Made by a program: the position numbers and the translations under genes. Under the pieces are notes generated by a model that made no database searches, was not told the DNA's origin, and worked only from the letters and a program-made list of their open reading frames with translations. From NCBI GenBank assembly GCA_037954665.1, contig JBBMOL010000205.1:62001-126000 (forward strand): DNA of 64,000 nucleotides, written 5' to 3'. Source of the stretch: Laguncularia racemosa. Lineage: Eukaryota; Streptophyta; Magnoliopsida; Myrtales; Combretaceae. Below are positions 12,344 to 23,755 of this stretch, piece after piece; within the stretch, counting starts at the first letter, position 1; every line of letters begins with the position of its first letter.

Positions 12344-14320
12344 TGTAAACACTCCATTTTTACCCTAATAATCAATAGTAATCAATTTTCAATTTTGTTT
12401 TCAATTTTTTACATTTTTTTTCTAATTTAGCAAAAATAGGAAAAATATTCAAAAAATAAAATAAATAGGAAAAATACATCAATTTTGGAAAATAATTGCA
12501 AAAATGGCAATAAAAAGGATTAAATAATTTTTACAAATTTTTGAAATTTAAAAAAAATACAAAAAATAAAAAAAATATCGCATTGCATATATGCAAATTG
12601 CGAAAATAAAAAAATCGAGTAAGTAGGCTAGCCCAACTGGTCCGAACCATGGTCTAAGGCGCTGGGAAAGGGGCTTGATCACGGGTTCAAAACGCGAGGG
12701 AGGCAGAATACGCGTTTTGCAAATTTTTTCATCGCTTGGGACACATGTTAGCAGCTGATTGGCTGGAGCAAGCGTACGCGTAGGGCGCGTGATCGTCTTC
12801 AACCTTCGTCCGAAATCATCGCCGGCGAGGAAAAATCAAATTTCAGCCGTTTTGATTCGATTTTTTGCACAAATCCAGCAGATCTTCAATAGAATTAGGA
12901 TAAGCATCATCCAATTAGAATCAAATCGCAAGTTGCACAAATCAGAGGAAGGTTTTAACCACAAATCCGATTTACTTCAATCGGAGGAAATCCGAGCTTA
13001 TCTAGCTCGATTCCTTGCGCCTATAAATAGAAGAGGAAGGGAGGAAGCAGGAACATGGATCAAAAGTGCGAAAAAGAGAGAATCGAAGCCTCGCCGGAGT
13101 TTCCAAGCCGCAGCCACCGATCAAGCACCGAGCTGCCACCAGGAGGCATTTTTGGAGAAATCCACCACCACGGTTGAGTTCCCCACCCCCAAAAACCTAG
13201 GAAATGACACCTCAATTGCTTTGAAAGACCGCTGGAACGCCGTCAATGAGCATCCCCAGCCGCCGTGACCGATCGACCCGACCGACCCGCTTCGACCCGA
13301 CCCGTGCACCGACCCGGATCCAGATAAGTTAGATTCTCCGATTTTTTATTTATTTCTTATTTATTTATTTAGTTATTTTATTTATTTTTTCGAATTTCTT
13401 TATTTATTTACTTGTTATTTATAATTCAAAAATAAAAAAATGTTAGAATTTAGATTAGTTTTTTTTAGGAATTAATTTAGGATGAATAATAATAATAATA
13501 AATAATTATAATGATAATTAATAAAAATATAAAAATATATAAAGAAAATGATAAAAAATATATTAGAAAAATAGTTTAGTATAGATAAATAATATAGGAG
13601 AAAATTTTTCAATAAAAATTTATAATAATAGAAATGGGTTGAAAAATAGAGAAATGAAATTTTTATCACTTAAAAAAATCATTTTCTTAAATAAATCCAA
13701 AATTGGTTTTTCCTAAAAATTGTTATTTTTCAAAAAAATCAAATTATAAACCTTAGACTTAAATTTTTCAAAAAAATACTAAAATGATAAAAACGTAAAT
13801 CAAAAGAAATTTCATAATTAGAAATCACCAACAAATTAAAGTTTTTTAGGAAAAGCGAACTACGGCCCGTTTGATCCTGAATAGAAAGTACGTAGGGACC
13901 CATTTAGGGCAACCCTAAAAAGAACAAAAATCATTTCCTCATAATAGGTTATTCAAAAACACAATAAAAAGACAACAAAAAGAAATAAAAAATAAATAAA
14001 AGACATTTTGGATAAAGTTTAGATTTTAGGAGATAAAGGTGGTAACCTTAGGGTTTTAATAGGTTAGCCTTCAAACTCGGAAACTTTGGTTTTCTCTTTC
14101 CTCTTTTCAAAAAACGAGAAGAGGAAATTACGCTGACCAGTGGTCCAAATTAGGATTGATCTGCTCAATTAGTCCTAATTCAATCTTTCCCAACTACAGT
14201 TGGGTGGCGACACCAAAACAAAATGAAATTCCTAACTTAAGTCAAGGGTCTACATTAGATGAGCATAGGGTCTAGTATAAATCGGATTAGGAATGGAAAA
14301 ATAAAAAATTAGACTCGACA
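12344..14320 (+). repeat. 3' LTR of element A (1977 bp)
   Basis: Partner of 389-2397 with the same TGTAAACACTCC start and GACTCGACA end. It is followed directly by the CTATT duplication. A 169-codon open frame (12759-13268) lies within it but has no domain and differs from the 5' copy, so it is not called as a gene. Confidence 0.93.
13022..13029 (+). promoter_or_regulatory. TATA box of the A 3' LTR
   Basis: TATAAATA in the same context as in the 5' LTR. It could in principle drive read-out transcription into 14321 onward. Confidence 0.5.
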
Positions 14321-14325
14321 CTATT

Positions 14326-15323
14326 GTTCATATGATTTTTGTCTAATCAACAAGTTTTGCATGAATTAAAACCTTAGATGCTCGAAATGGATTCAATGGT
14401 TAGAATAAATTAGATTTAGGAATAGCTTAAATGAAATAGAAACATGTAGTTTTGATTGAATTACTAGAACTCACTTGCTTAATGCAATTGAAGCTATAAT
14501 TTAAGGGACGGACACATACTTAAATCTCAAATTCAACTAAAGTGGCTAAATTTATAACAGGAGCTAGTTATTTAATATTCAACACTAAGGCCACTTTAGT
14601 TAAATATTAAGATCATTTCATTAATGAATTGGGAATACCATGCATATTACTGAAAGTAGCTTGTAGTTTAGTCATTAATAGCATTTGTGTGAATCGGCAA
14701 GTTGTCAATATGATGTTAGATATATGACTACTAAAAGTTGGTAATAAATTTAAGGATTAATGTCGCGAATGCTATCTTAACTTTGCCTAAATTTACAATT
14801 AAGTACTTGAAATTTTAAAAGATCAATTTAGTACTTAACTAAGCTTTGCAAGGCTGTAAATGGTACATGCACTAACTCTGTTAAGTTCCACTTGCAGATG
14901 TAGAAATATAAGCCAATGGGGAAATGACATGTAAAAGTAACAATATTCTAACATCAAACAATTCCACACAAGTGTCTATGTGGAATAAAGTAAAAAAAAA
15001 ATGTAAAAATTGACCCATCAATGAAAAAAATCAAAGCTAGTCATTTAACCTAAACCCAACCACTTATCATTTATACAAAGGCAATTTCTAGTAGCTTTTC
15101 AAAAATGAAACATTAATTTTTATACAAACAAAACTAAGATGAAGAGGAGAGAGAGAGATAGAGGAAGAATGGGAAGGAACCATTATGAGCAACATTTGCA
15201 TCTCTCCTCCATCATAATTGAGTCATGAAACAAAAATTAAAAAAAAATTTCCCATTTTTATAAATATTAATTGTCAATTAAGCAAGGGGAAGAAGGAAGT
15301 AAAACACAACAACATTACATCAA
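14326..15323. other. Non-coding stretch, no gene seen
   Basis: AT-rich. 14760-14890 has the wording of a common plant repeat edge (runs such as CAATTTAGTACTTAACT and AAATGGTACATGC), perhaps the arm of a DNA transposon, but no matching inverted partner was found nearby. Confidence 0.4.
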
Positions 15324-15491
15324 ATGAATAAATCCTCTAGTATGTTGATGGCATCCACTCACAAATCTTCTAGTAGTAAGGGGCTTATCTTTTACTATTG
15401 CAGTTTGAAGGCGAGTGTTTCCTTTGTGAAGATAGAGACAAACCTTAGTCAAAAGTTTTATGGATGTCTAAGATTTAACAAGATAATGTGA
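15324..15491 (+). pseudogene. GRF-type zinc-finger-like fragment
   Basis: A 55-codon open frame starting MNKSSSMLMASTHKSSSSKG and containing YYCSLKASVSFVK followed by LSQKFYGCLRFNK before a TGA. Plant GRF zinc-finger proteins have a Ser-rich start, a C-x-C-x-x-K/R segment and then N-P-G-R-x-F-Y-G-C. Here the first paired Cys is reduced to one and NPGR is lost, so it looks like a decayed first exon. Weak reading frames at 15790-15870 resemble a coiled-coil tail (LKEKMLSSMIEDMLMFMEE). Similarity is by eye only. Confidence 0.35.
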
Positions 15492-16389
15492 AGTCAAGGA
15501 CTATAAATAAGTAGGTGGAAAGGATGTTTATCTGTACATATGTGTGTTTATGTGTAATTAGTACATTCGACTTATTATAAATATTTACATGCCATGTTGG
15601 TAACTTGGTTTCACTATAAAGTGTTTTGGGGGAAGAATATTAGATGCATTGGTGTAGTACTTACTATTTATTATGTTTGATTTAACACAAATAAGTACTT
15701 GATAGTGTGATTTGGTGTGCTTTATTGTATAAGAGGATGCATGCAACTTTTTGCGAGGAGGAGAAGCCAACAAAAATATCAGATGTGGTCGAATAGCTTA
15801 GATTGAAGGAGAAAATGCTGTCGTCCATGATAGAAGACATGCTAATGTTTATGGAAGAGAAGGTAATGTTGTGAAATCACTATAGGTGATATGCCGGAAT
15901 TGGATAAGTTTGTAGTTGCTTGTAATCTAATGTCAAATATGAATACAAGTGATAACAGATCAATTGAAAAAAATAAAATAATGTAGACAATTTATAAATA
16001 CACAATGATTGTAACATGGTCAGGATTTTGTTGTACACCCAACTTGCTAAGACTTAAGTGTAATATTGTTGATGCGATTTGTCGAATTTTTTGGTGAAAT
16101 CTGACTTAGCTGCTTGAAATCTATGTTTGGAAAGTTTTATTGTGCTTTATGTCGTAATGACTAATGTAGATGATTGTTAAAGTATAAAGAATTAGCACTT
16201 ATTCAATTTAGCAATATTGTAATCAAAGAATGGCATGATCTTTTGAACCTTAACTACTTACATGTGTTTTCATGTACTTCCTTATAAATTATTTTGCTAT
16301 ATGAATTGAAGGCTTTTAGGGTGTATAACTTGTGCTTTCATGTGTATAATTCTTGAATTGTACTTTATAATTTGGTAATAGAATAACTA
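15492..16389. other. Non-coding stretch, no gene seen
   Basis: Apart from the possible coiled-coil remnant noted for 15790-15870, no supported frame. It is probably the downstream flank of the MULE transposase relic that reads leftward from 16709. Confidence 0.4.
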
Positions 16390-16709
16390 AGAACCATGAC
16401 CAATTGCGAAACTAAAGCAATTTATGAAATTTACAACCATTGTAGAGTACCAAGTGTAAGTAAGCTTGATAGTAGGAATGAGCATCACAATATATTGATG
16501 TGTCTTATTATACTTCTTCAATGTGTACCAACTACTCACATAATCATCCACATGTCAGCTTAAATACAAGTTACAAGCACATACCTGTGCACATGATATG
16601 TCGGCCAATCCCATAAGTTATGATTGCAACTTTTATTTCCTAAGTCTACTACATACCCCTCACTCCCATATAGCCATTAGGTAGGGGATGGTAGTTGAAG
16701 CTTGCATTC
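16390..16709 (-). pseudogene. MULE transposase C-terminal part (SWIM zinc-finger region)
   Basis: Read on the minus strand, fragments in shifted frames give VVDLGNKSCNHNLWDW, then CAQVCACNLYLS and HVDDYVSSWYTLKKYNKTHQ. This order matches the end of plant MULE transposases: a C-x-C ... W-x-L-x-G-I-P-C-x-H SWIM finger followed by a Y-V-x-x-Y-x-x-x-x-Y-x-x-T-Y tail. It is the missing end of the pseudogene at 46441-49780, separated by the whole C complex. TTTTT at 16710-16714 and 46436-46440 marks the split point. Frameshifts and stops make it non-functional. Confidence 0.6.
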
Positions 16710-17317
16710 TTTTTTTATATGCTCTAATGACCAAAGCACATGAACATAAAACCAATTGAAGAATCAATTAACAATTTTCACAATGGCATGATGCTAAGTA
16801 ACTTGTGAATCCTAATTTGCATGAAACAAATTGCTCTTATACCAAAATTATGATGTGCTTCACTTGTTGATTGCAATTGACAATAACAAATGAAAATTCA
16901 TACAACAAACCACAAGATGCGCGATTTCAACAAACACACTAAAATCCCTAAAACTCAAGGAGCTTTCATGGAAATTAGGATAAGCTTCACTTGTAATTGT
17001 AATCTATATAAAGGATGGCACATATAAGAACCAAATTCCAATCAATTGAGGTGTGACCCTAAATTTAAAATAGAACCCTAAATGGCGTGTTCAAGAACAA
17101 GTAACCAATTCTAATCATACAGTAGATATAACACACTAGCAACAATTGAAAACAACTTAAGAAATATTGATGTTACCCACAATAATCCTTAAGCCACTCG
17201 CCACAACTTCAAGGATGAAATTGATAAGAGTATGAGACGTGAAAGGGGTAAGCTTTCCATGGCAACAATTTTCAGATTTGTGAAATGTTCAAAAGTCCCT
17301 TATAAACCTTAGTTAGC

Positions 17318-17337
17318 AAGTATTTATACTTGCTCCT
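17318..17337 (-). promoter_or_regulatory. Palindromic TATA box of the C 3' LTR
   Basis: Minus-strand AGCAAGTATAAATACTTGCT, identical to the family D motif: 8-bp inverted arms around the TATA core. The 5' LTR of C has lost this segment. Confidence 0.6.
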
Positions 17338-17374
17338 ATTAAGGTAAAATAACATAAAAATTACAACTAAGTCA

Positions 17375-19265
17375 TGTCGAGTCTAATTTTAAAATTTTAC
17401 ATTATCTTCCTAATCCGATTCACATTAGATCCTATGCTCATCCAATATAAATCCTCGACTTGAACTAGGAATTTTATTATTTTTTTAAAGTCGCTACCCA
17501 ATTAGAGTTGGGGAAAATTATTGAATTAAAATTAATTGAGCAGATTAATTCTAATCTAGACAACTAGTCGATGAAATCTCCTCTTTTTTATTTTTTTTAT
17601 AAAAGAAGAAGAAAGAAAAACTAGAGTTTCTCGACTTAAGGACTATCTTATTAAAACCCTAAAGTTATCATCTTATCCTTCTAAAATTTGAATTATGTTA
17701 TGATATCTTTTTTGGCATAAAAAGAAAATATTAGAAAAAATGATATAATGATTATATTAATAATGATTTGAAAATATTTTTTTATTCTTTTTAGAGTTGC
17801 CCCATAAGGGTACCTACGTACCCGCTATTCGGGATCAAACAGGCCATAGTTCACTCTTTATAAAAACTTTAGTGGATTGTTTTGATTTTAATTATAAAAA
17901 CATGTTGGGTTTATGTTTATCATCATTTTAAAATTTTTCAAAAAAATTGTAAGTCTAAACTTTATTATTATTTTTTTATTAAAAAAAAACTAAAACCTCT
18001 AATTTAAAAAAAAAAAACAATTATATTTTTTTATGAAAAGAAGTCTTCTAAGTGATTAAAATATTTATTATTTTTTATTAATTTAAAATGTTTTATTTTT
18101 ATTAATTTTTACTAATTATCTATTATTTATAATAGACATATATATTTATTTTTTTAGAAAACTCTAAACCTAATTCTAATTAACATATTCTAAAAAATAA
18201 TTCCCTTTTTTTTATTTTCATATATATATATTTTATTTTTTTCATATTCTAATAATAAATAAATAAAATTCGGCCAACCTGGATATGAATCGTGATTCGC
18301 AAGTCAGGTCAAATCGGTAGTGGTGATCTAAGCTTCCTCGACAGCAACTTCTCGGTGGCTTTTGAAGGTGGTTGATGGGTGCTTTTAGGCCTTCCGAAGG
18401 TGGGTGATCCAAAGAAGGTAGTGGTTTTCTTCAGGAACCTCTCCAAGTGGTGTTTCGGAGAGCAGCCGTCAGTTGAGGTTTGAGGAACTCCGGTGAAGGC
18501 CAAACTCATGTATTTCTTTCTTTTCTCTCTCTTCTGATCGATGTTTTTACTTCCTCTCATTGTGTCCTACTTATAGGCTCTAAAAACCAAGCTTGATAAG
18601 CTCGAATTTCCCTCCGATAAGCATAGATCTTATTTGCGGTTGAACCCGTTTTCGATTTGGCTTTGATTCGTGTAAATCTTTGATTTTTGTTAAGATTAAT
18701 ATTAATTAGACGATGTTTATCTCATTTTGGTCAAAGATTTGTTGAATTTGTACAAAAAATCGAATCAAAACGGCCGAATTTCCTTTCCCCATTGTTGGCA
18801 TCGATCTTGGATGAAGGTTGAAGACGAGCACGCACCCGGTGTGTGCGATTCCTTCGAATAATCACTTGCTGCCATGTGTCCTCTAGAAGGGAAAAAAATC
18901 AAAATGGCATAAAGTGCCTTCCCTACATTTCGAACTCGTGATCAGACCCTCCTCGCGCGCGCCTAAACCAACAACCGAACCAACTAAGCTAGCCCACTTT
19001 CTTGTTTTTTTATTAAACACATTTTACATATATACGTTACAATGTTTATTACTTTCATATTATTTTAAAATTCTAAAAATTTATAAAAATTACTTAACAT
19101 CTTTTATTATTATTTCTACCCTCATTTCCCAAAATTAGTGTATTATTCCTATTTATTTTATTTTTTATTATTTTTCCTTCATTTCTGAAAAAAAAAGAAG
19201 AAAAATAAAAAAAATGAAAAATGAAACATTATTTGTGATTAGAGGGTAAAAATGGGGTGGTTACA
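17375..19265 (-). mobile_element. Solo LTR of an A-related family inside the C 3' LTR
   Basis: 1891 bp, antisense. It begins TGTCGAGTCTAATTTT and ends GGGTAAAAATGGGGTGGTTACA, the reverse complement of the A LTR ends. Landmarks of the A LTR appear in reversed order (for example GGGATCAAACAGGCCATAG near 17840). The flanks are AGTCA on the left and AGCTA on the right. The undisturbed site in the C 5' LTR (46032-46036) reads AGCTA, so the left copy has drifted. It is more diverged from A than the two A LTRs are from each other. Confidence 0.85.
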
Positions 19266-19670
19266 AGCTACTTAGGTAGCCGGTTCTAAACACCCATTAC
19301 AAGTAAATCAAAAAGTCCAAAAAATGAGTAAAAAGTGACTGGTTCAATAATAAAAATACAAGTACAAAAGATAATGATTTTCAAATGGCCAATTCTTCAA
19401 TTCAAGCAAATAATTTGTTGGTCCAATTCATCTTCGATTTATGTCGATCTATGAATAAACCATAAGCTGAGTTTTAGTGAGTTTGCCCATCGTCTTGTAA
19501 AACCTGACAAGTATACCTGTTGGAATGCACAATAAATAAGTAATAGAAAAGAAGTTAATATACAAATATTTCCAAGGTCGGTTTGTTTAAAGAGGACCCT
19601 CTTCGCCAAATTTTGTAATCCTTTAGCTCTTATTCTAGTGATAGGTCTTGTAGGATTTTGATTCCTATCA

Positions 19671-20282
19671 TCTCCTCAAGCCTTAAGAAGATTTATTCTC
19701 AAATTTGATAGGTCAAATGCAATAGAGACTCTGTATCCTCCTAGTAAGTTATCTATAAAATTATTACTACAGTATCTTAGTATCTAAAATATCATAGGGG
19801 GTAGTTGCTCTCGCCCCTCCATCTCTAGGATATATCTCATCTGCAACAGATATAAAAGTCCATCATCCACTAAGACCTCCCCTATCTCAAACTATCCCAC
19901 TAATAAAGTCTTCTTTTTCTTTATCTCACTAGTATGTCTTTAAAACCCTTGGCCCTCTGATGGTTTACCTAATTGACTAAGAACCTCAAGAACCTCTGAT
20001 GGTGGACACATCTGCCTCTAAACAGTTTGGTCTTCTGAAGGTTAGCTCATCTAACTATGAACCTCAGGAACCTCTGAAGGTTGACACATCTGTTTCTGAA
20101 TAGTTTGATCCTCTAAAAGTTGGCTTATGTGACTATGAACCTCAGGAACCTCTAAAGGTTAGCATATTTGTTTCTAAATAATTTAGTCCTTTGAAGGTTC
20201 ACTCATATGACTGTGAACCTCAGGAATCTCTAATGGTTGACTTATTTGTCTTTGCATCTCTTAGACATCTAATGGTGATAGA
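19671..20282 (-). pseudogene. Element C polyprotein, repeat array and tail (left part)
   Basis: On the minus strand this continues the protease frame seen at 28694-29056. It holds four to five 26-residue repeats with the theme QPLEVPEVHSHISQLLEDQT, then a non-repeated stretch (KKKKTLLVG ... FEIGEVLVDDG ... LEMEGREQLPP) and a tail LSNLRINLLKA that reaches the purine tract and LTR. Stops are mainly TAA/TAG where neighbouring repeats have CAA/CAG. The tail resembles DLRANLSEARGDD of family D and DLRTNPFQEEGND of family B. The function of the repeats is unknown. Confidence 0.65.
19955..20282 (-). repeat. 78-bp tandem repeats of element C (left block)
   Basis: Unit boundaries (GAACCTC on the plus strand) fall at 19981, 20059, 20137 and 20215, exactly 78 bp apart, with a partial unit before 19981. 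78 bp is 26 codons, so the array keeps the polyprotein frame. Confidence 0.9.
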
Positions 20283-21283
20283 TGATGAGAAATTTTCTGG
20301 CACCACCTATACCTTCATAACTGGATTTGGCTGATGGTCCAAATTGCTTATATTTTTATTTTATGTCCTATATTCTAATAACTATTTGAGAAATAATCTT
20401 ACAAGTACAATAATAATTCTCCATGGGATGCCAATATGTCCTACACTAGTTGATGGACATGAGACATTTTCATATTTACAATCAAAGACCCGCTGCGATT
20501 GTTTCCATTCCGAAGCATTGGCTCATGAAGACTTATGATATTTGTGTACTTTGTAATTGTTCTATGGACTATTTTATGTTGTATTTTTCTTTTAGTACAC
20601 TTTCATTTTATTGTAATTTCCATTTAAGACCAGCCACCTTAAAAGTGGAAAACTTGTAATTTTTGACCATTTTCTAACCTTAAGATTAGCAAGTATAAAT
20701 ACTTGCTTATAGTAGGGTTGAGGAGGCCATTTTTTAGATTTGAAACATACACTTTACGTGTGGGAATTAGGGTTCTTCCTAGTTCAATTTCTCATATCAA
20801 TTTCAATTCTAAGAATTGGAATTGTGGCGAGTGCAATAAGGGGAAATTGTGAGTCATATCAATTTCTTATTGTTGTATTTTCATTTCATCACTAGTGAGT
20901 CATATCTAGGATTGATTTGGAAGTTCTTGGTCAGATTTGTTATTGCATTTGTGATCAATTATCTTGTTATAGGATTGATTGCTTCAGTACTTGATCTTAT
21001 CATCTCATTGGTGGCGTGAATTTGTGCTTGTTGGAAGAGGATATATCACGGTTTTGGTTCTTTTCTTCCTCATATATTTCACGTGGAATTCACTTGATTT
21101 TATTGTTATTTAGTGAATTTGATTATTATTGGATGTTGATTGCATCTTTGAACCTGTGGATTTCATCAAATTTCCATTAGGGTTCACGCAAATTCCATTT
21201 CAATTGGACCTGTTTGTATGTGAGTTGAGGTTTGTTTTCTTTGATTCATTTGATTGTGCTTGGACTTGGTTTTGAGCACATCA
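20283..21283 (+). repeat. 5' LTR of D1
   Basis: Begins TGATGAGAAATTTTCTGGCACC and ends GAGCACATCA. Paired with 27487-28488 and related to the LTRs of D2 and D3, which begin TGATGGGAAAATTTC. Confidence 0.88.
20688..20707 (+). promoter_or_regulatory. Palindromic TATA box of D1 5' LTR
   Basis: AGCAAGTATAAATACTTGCT: TATAAATA embedded in 8-bp inverted arms. The same 20-mer is in the D1 3' LTR, the middle D2 LTR and D3, and is altered slightly in the outer D2 LTRs. Confidence 0.65.
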
Positions 21284-21288
21284 TCTTT

Positions 21289-21300
21289 TGGTATCAGAGC
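21289..21300 (+). other. Primer-binding site of D1
   Basis: TGGTATCAGAGC, five bases after the LTR end, complementary to the 3' end of initiator-Met tRNA, the usual primer of plant Ty3/gypsy and Copia elements. Confidence 0.88.
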
Positions 21301-22199
21301 ACAAGTTAAGAGAAGGGATTAAGTGTTGGTTGAATTCTTGATCATCACGCTCAATTAGGGTTCTTCATATTGTGAACCGAAATTGTGTATTGTGAATTGA
21401 GTTGCGAAATTGTTTTGATTGAGAATTGAATTTGCTACTTGTTGAAGTTGAATTGAAGGGCTTGTTGTAGCTTCTTGTGGTTGATCATTCTCGTGGAAGG
21501 GAAGAAGAGTAGAAGTGTGTTATTGATTCAAATTTTCGAATTTGAAATTTACCCATCCATACCGTGATTGATTTGTTATTTAAAGAAGCTTGTGGAGTGT
21601 GTAGTGTGAATCCTTGTGCAATTTGGAATTGGAGGAGTGTAATTTTCCAGATTTGCATTGTGTGGATAATAGGGAATTTATTTGAATTCAAACACATCCA
21701 TTAAGTTGAGGAAGTTATTGAGTGGTATTGATTGTGTTCCATTTGAATTTGAAATTTGATTATTACCATTTGTGGAAAGTACATTAAGGATGTTCATTTG
21801 AATTTGTTGGTGTGAATTTGTGGAGTTGTGTGGAATAAGATGTTGTACATTAAGATCAAGTGTGAGTGTGAACCATGGCTAATAAAGGAAGTTAAGTAGT
21901 GAAGTTTGAAATTCAAAGATAAGCATTTAAGTGTGAAAGTTATTGAGTATTATTACTTAAACACTTGCTTAGTTAAATTCAATGTCTTAACTACTTGAAA
22001 GTATTTATTTGTGCTTCAATTATTTTACTATACTTGAAGTGACAAGAAGTATTTGTTGCATTGGTGACTTATTGCACCGTAGGTGTACAAGTGTGTGTGT
22101 TGTTATCCAAACGTGTTATTGTGACGTGGTGAAGTGATCGGAGTGTGCTACAATTATTTGAGGTTACATTTGTACTTCAAATAAATCGCATCCACAAAC
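21301..22199 (+). other. Leader of D1, non-coding
   Basis: About 900 bp from primer site to the gag ATG without a supported frame. The stretch around 21900-22030 reappears inverted at about 29390-29520 in element C, showing that C and D have related leaders. Confidence 0.6.
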
Positions 22200-23068
22200 A
22201 TGTCAAATGATAGTGTGAATGGGGGCATTGGCAATGAGGCCAATAGCCAAGTGGGTGGCAAACCAGGTCGTCGAAATACAAGTGGAAGAACTCTAGATAA
22301 ACAACTTCAAGACCTTACCAAAATTGTTGCTACATTAGCAACAAGGATTGATAGGATGACATTGCTACCACTACCTGTGGTAAACCTTTATGCACCACCT
22401 AGAGTAGCTCCTCAGAATGTCTAGAGAGAAGGGGCAGCTAGAAGAAATTTGGGGAGAAGAGTAGAAGGAGATTATCATGCTCTTAGGGAAGACAGAGTTG
22501 ATAATTTTGGGGTTAATCCATACCCAGACAGGGAATTTAGACTACCTCAAGGATTAGAGTATGTGAAACTACAGATGCCTTCATTTGATGGTAGGGGTTC
22601 CGCCGATGATTACCTAGACTGGGAAGACAAAGTTGAGGGTCTTTTCGAATGTTATGAGATTGATGATGACTCTAGTGTACGTCTTGCAGCTATATAGTTC
22701 ATAGGGTATGCCGCTTTGTGGTGGAAAAATATGGTAATCAGTAGGCGAAGGGATGGAGAGACCGAAATACACACTTAGAGAGACATGAAACGAGTTTTGA
22801 GGAAGAGGTTTGTACCGGAACACTACAGGCATGAGTTATTTATGCGTCTCCAGACACTGAGACAGGGGGGTAAAACAGTGGATGACTACGTACAGGAGTT
22901 TGAGACACTAGTGATCAGATGTGGATCAGTTGAACCTCCTGAACAAACCCTAACACGTTTTGTATCTGGGTTGAAGTATGAGATAGCTTGTGTAGTTGAG
23001 CTTCAGAGATATAGTACACTTGATGAGGCTATATAGTTAGCCTTGAAAGTGGAAAGACAAAGGCAATC
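22200..23068 (+). pseudogene. gag: gag of D1, N-terminal part
   Basis: Begins MSNDSVNGGIGNEANSQVGG, as in the D2 copy at 42623. The capsid region contains YVKLQMPSFDGRGSADDYLD, LFECYEIDD, ALWWKNM and KRVLRKRFVPEHYRHELF, followed by LRQGGKTVDDYVQEFE: the retrotransposon gag core also found in B and E. It stays in one frame with stops at 22422, 22695, about 22780 and 23034. Element E interrupts it after the VERQRQS codons at 23068; the zinc-knuckle half follows at 26473. Confidence 0.8.
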
Positions 23069-23755
23069 TGACACGAATTCGGATTCGAATTCCTTCACAT
23101 AAATGAAATCGTCAATAATAATCAAATGTTACAATTTTTAGGGTTTTCTGTATTTGGTACTAACGAAGTAAAGATCAAAGCTATGGATAAAATTACCAAT
23201 CTATAGATGCCAAGATTGATAAAATTAAACTGATTCGCAATCAAATCATAGAATGATAGAGACTACGTTCTATAAATCAATCACTATGGTTAAAGAATTC
23301 TAAGAATTCAATAACGATGCTCGCCACAAATTCTATATGAACCAAGATCTTGATAAGAACAATACGAATAAAGTGAAAATCAATTCTCAATATTCAAGAA
23401 TCCTCAAAGAGAAATTCACACACCGCTCAAGTGTTTGTTTACAACCAAAAAAATAACATCCTCCTCGAAAAACCCTAAGGACGCCTATTTATATCATCCT
23501 AAAAAAAATTGTGCGAAACCATTCAAGGCCGACCAAAAGCCGGCGGCCTAAATACATAAGCCGGCACCCAAAGGCCGGCAGCCTTGAAGCTAACTCAGCC
23601 GACCTTTATTCAAGGCCGGCTTAAGGCTGGCCGAACTTCGCCTTGGGTCCTCCCGACACTTATGTCCTCCTTTTTTGGACCCCACACTGCCACCTAGAGC
23701 TCAGATTGACTTTGTTTTCTTTGGCGCTCATATCTTAGCTCTTGGAATTGTATCA
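23069..23755 (-). repeat. 3' LTR of E (687 bp)
   Basis: Shorter than the 5' copy by 61 bp, mainly because it has fewer GGCCGGC/AAGGCC repeat units (here 23519-23640). Confidence 0.87.

Larger units (their letters stand above)
389..14320 (+). mobile_element. Element A: Tat/Ogre-like Ty3/gypsy LTR retrotransposon
   Basis: Complete but inactive element of about 13.9 kb, including a nested 842-bp solo LTR. Both ends are defined: the LTRs begin TGTAAACACTCC and end GACTCGACA, and CTATT occurs immediately outside at 384-388 and 14321-14325. Order inside is primer site, leader, gag, protease, RT, RNase H, second RNase H, integrase, long 3' untranslated region and purine tract. The Gypsy domain order, the second RNase H before integrase, the very long LTRs and the tandem repeats in the 3' region match the Tat lineage (Ogre/Retand group). 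No extra ORF precedes gag, unlike classical legume Ogre. gag and protease share one frame and pol lies in another; all carry stops, so the copy is dead. Confidence 0.93.
16715..19670 (-). repeat. 3' LTR of element C, interrupted by a solo A-type LTR
   Basis: About 1.06 kb of C LTR once 17375-19265 is removed. On the minus strand it begins TGATAGGAATC (at 19670) and ends in GAGCATATAA at 16715, where TG/CA ends have decayed (TT instead of TG on the plus strand). It shares with family D the palindrome over the TATA box (17318-17337) and the end sequence next to the primer site. Confidence 0.75.

Noticed and set aside
19921..20282. Plus-strand reading of the 78-bp repeats (EPQEPLKVDTSVSE-like)
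   Set aside because: It is also fairly open, but the minus-strand frame is continuous with the C protease and ends in the family-like tail, so the sense strand is minus.
21289..21300. TGGTATCAGAGC as a possible tRNA gene fragment
   Set aside because: Only 12 bases, always next to an LTR end: it is a primer-binding site. No cloverleaf surrounds any copy.
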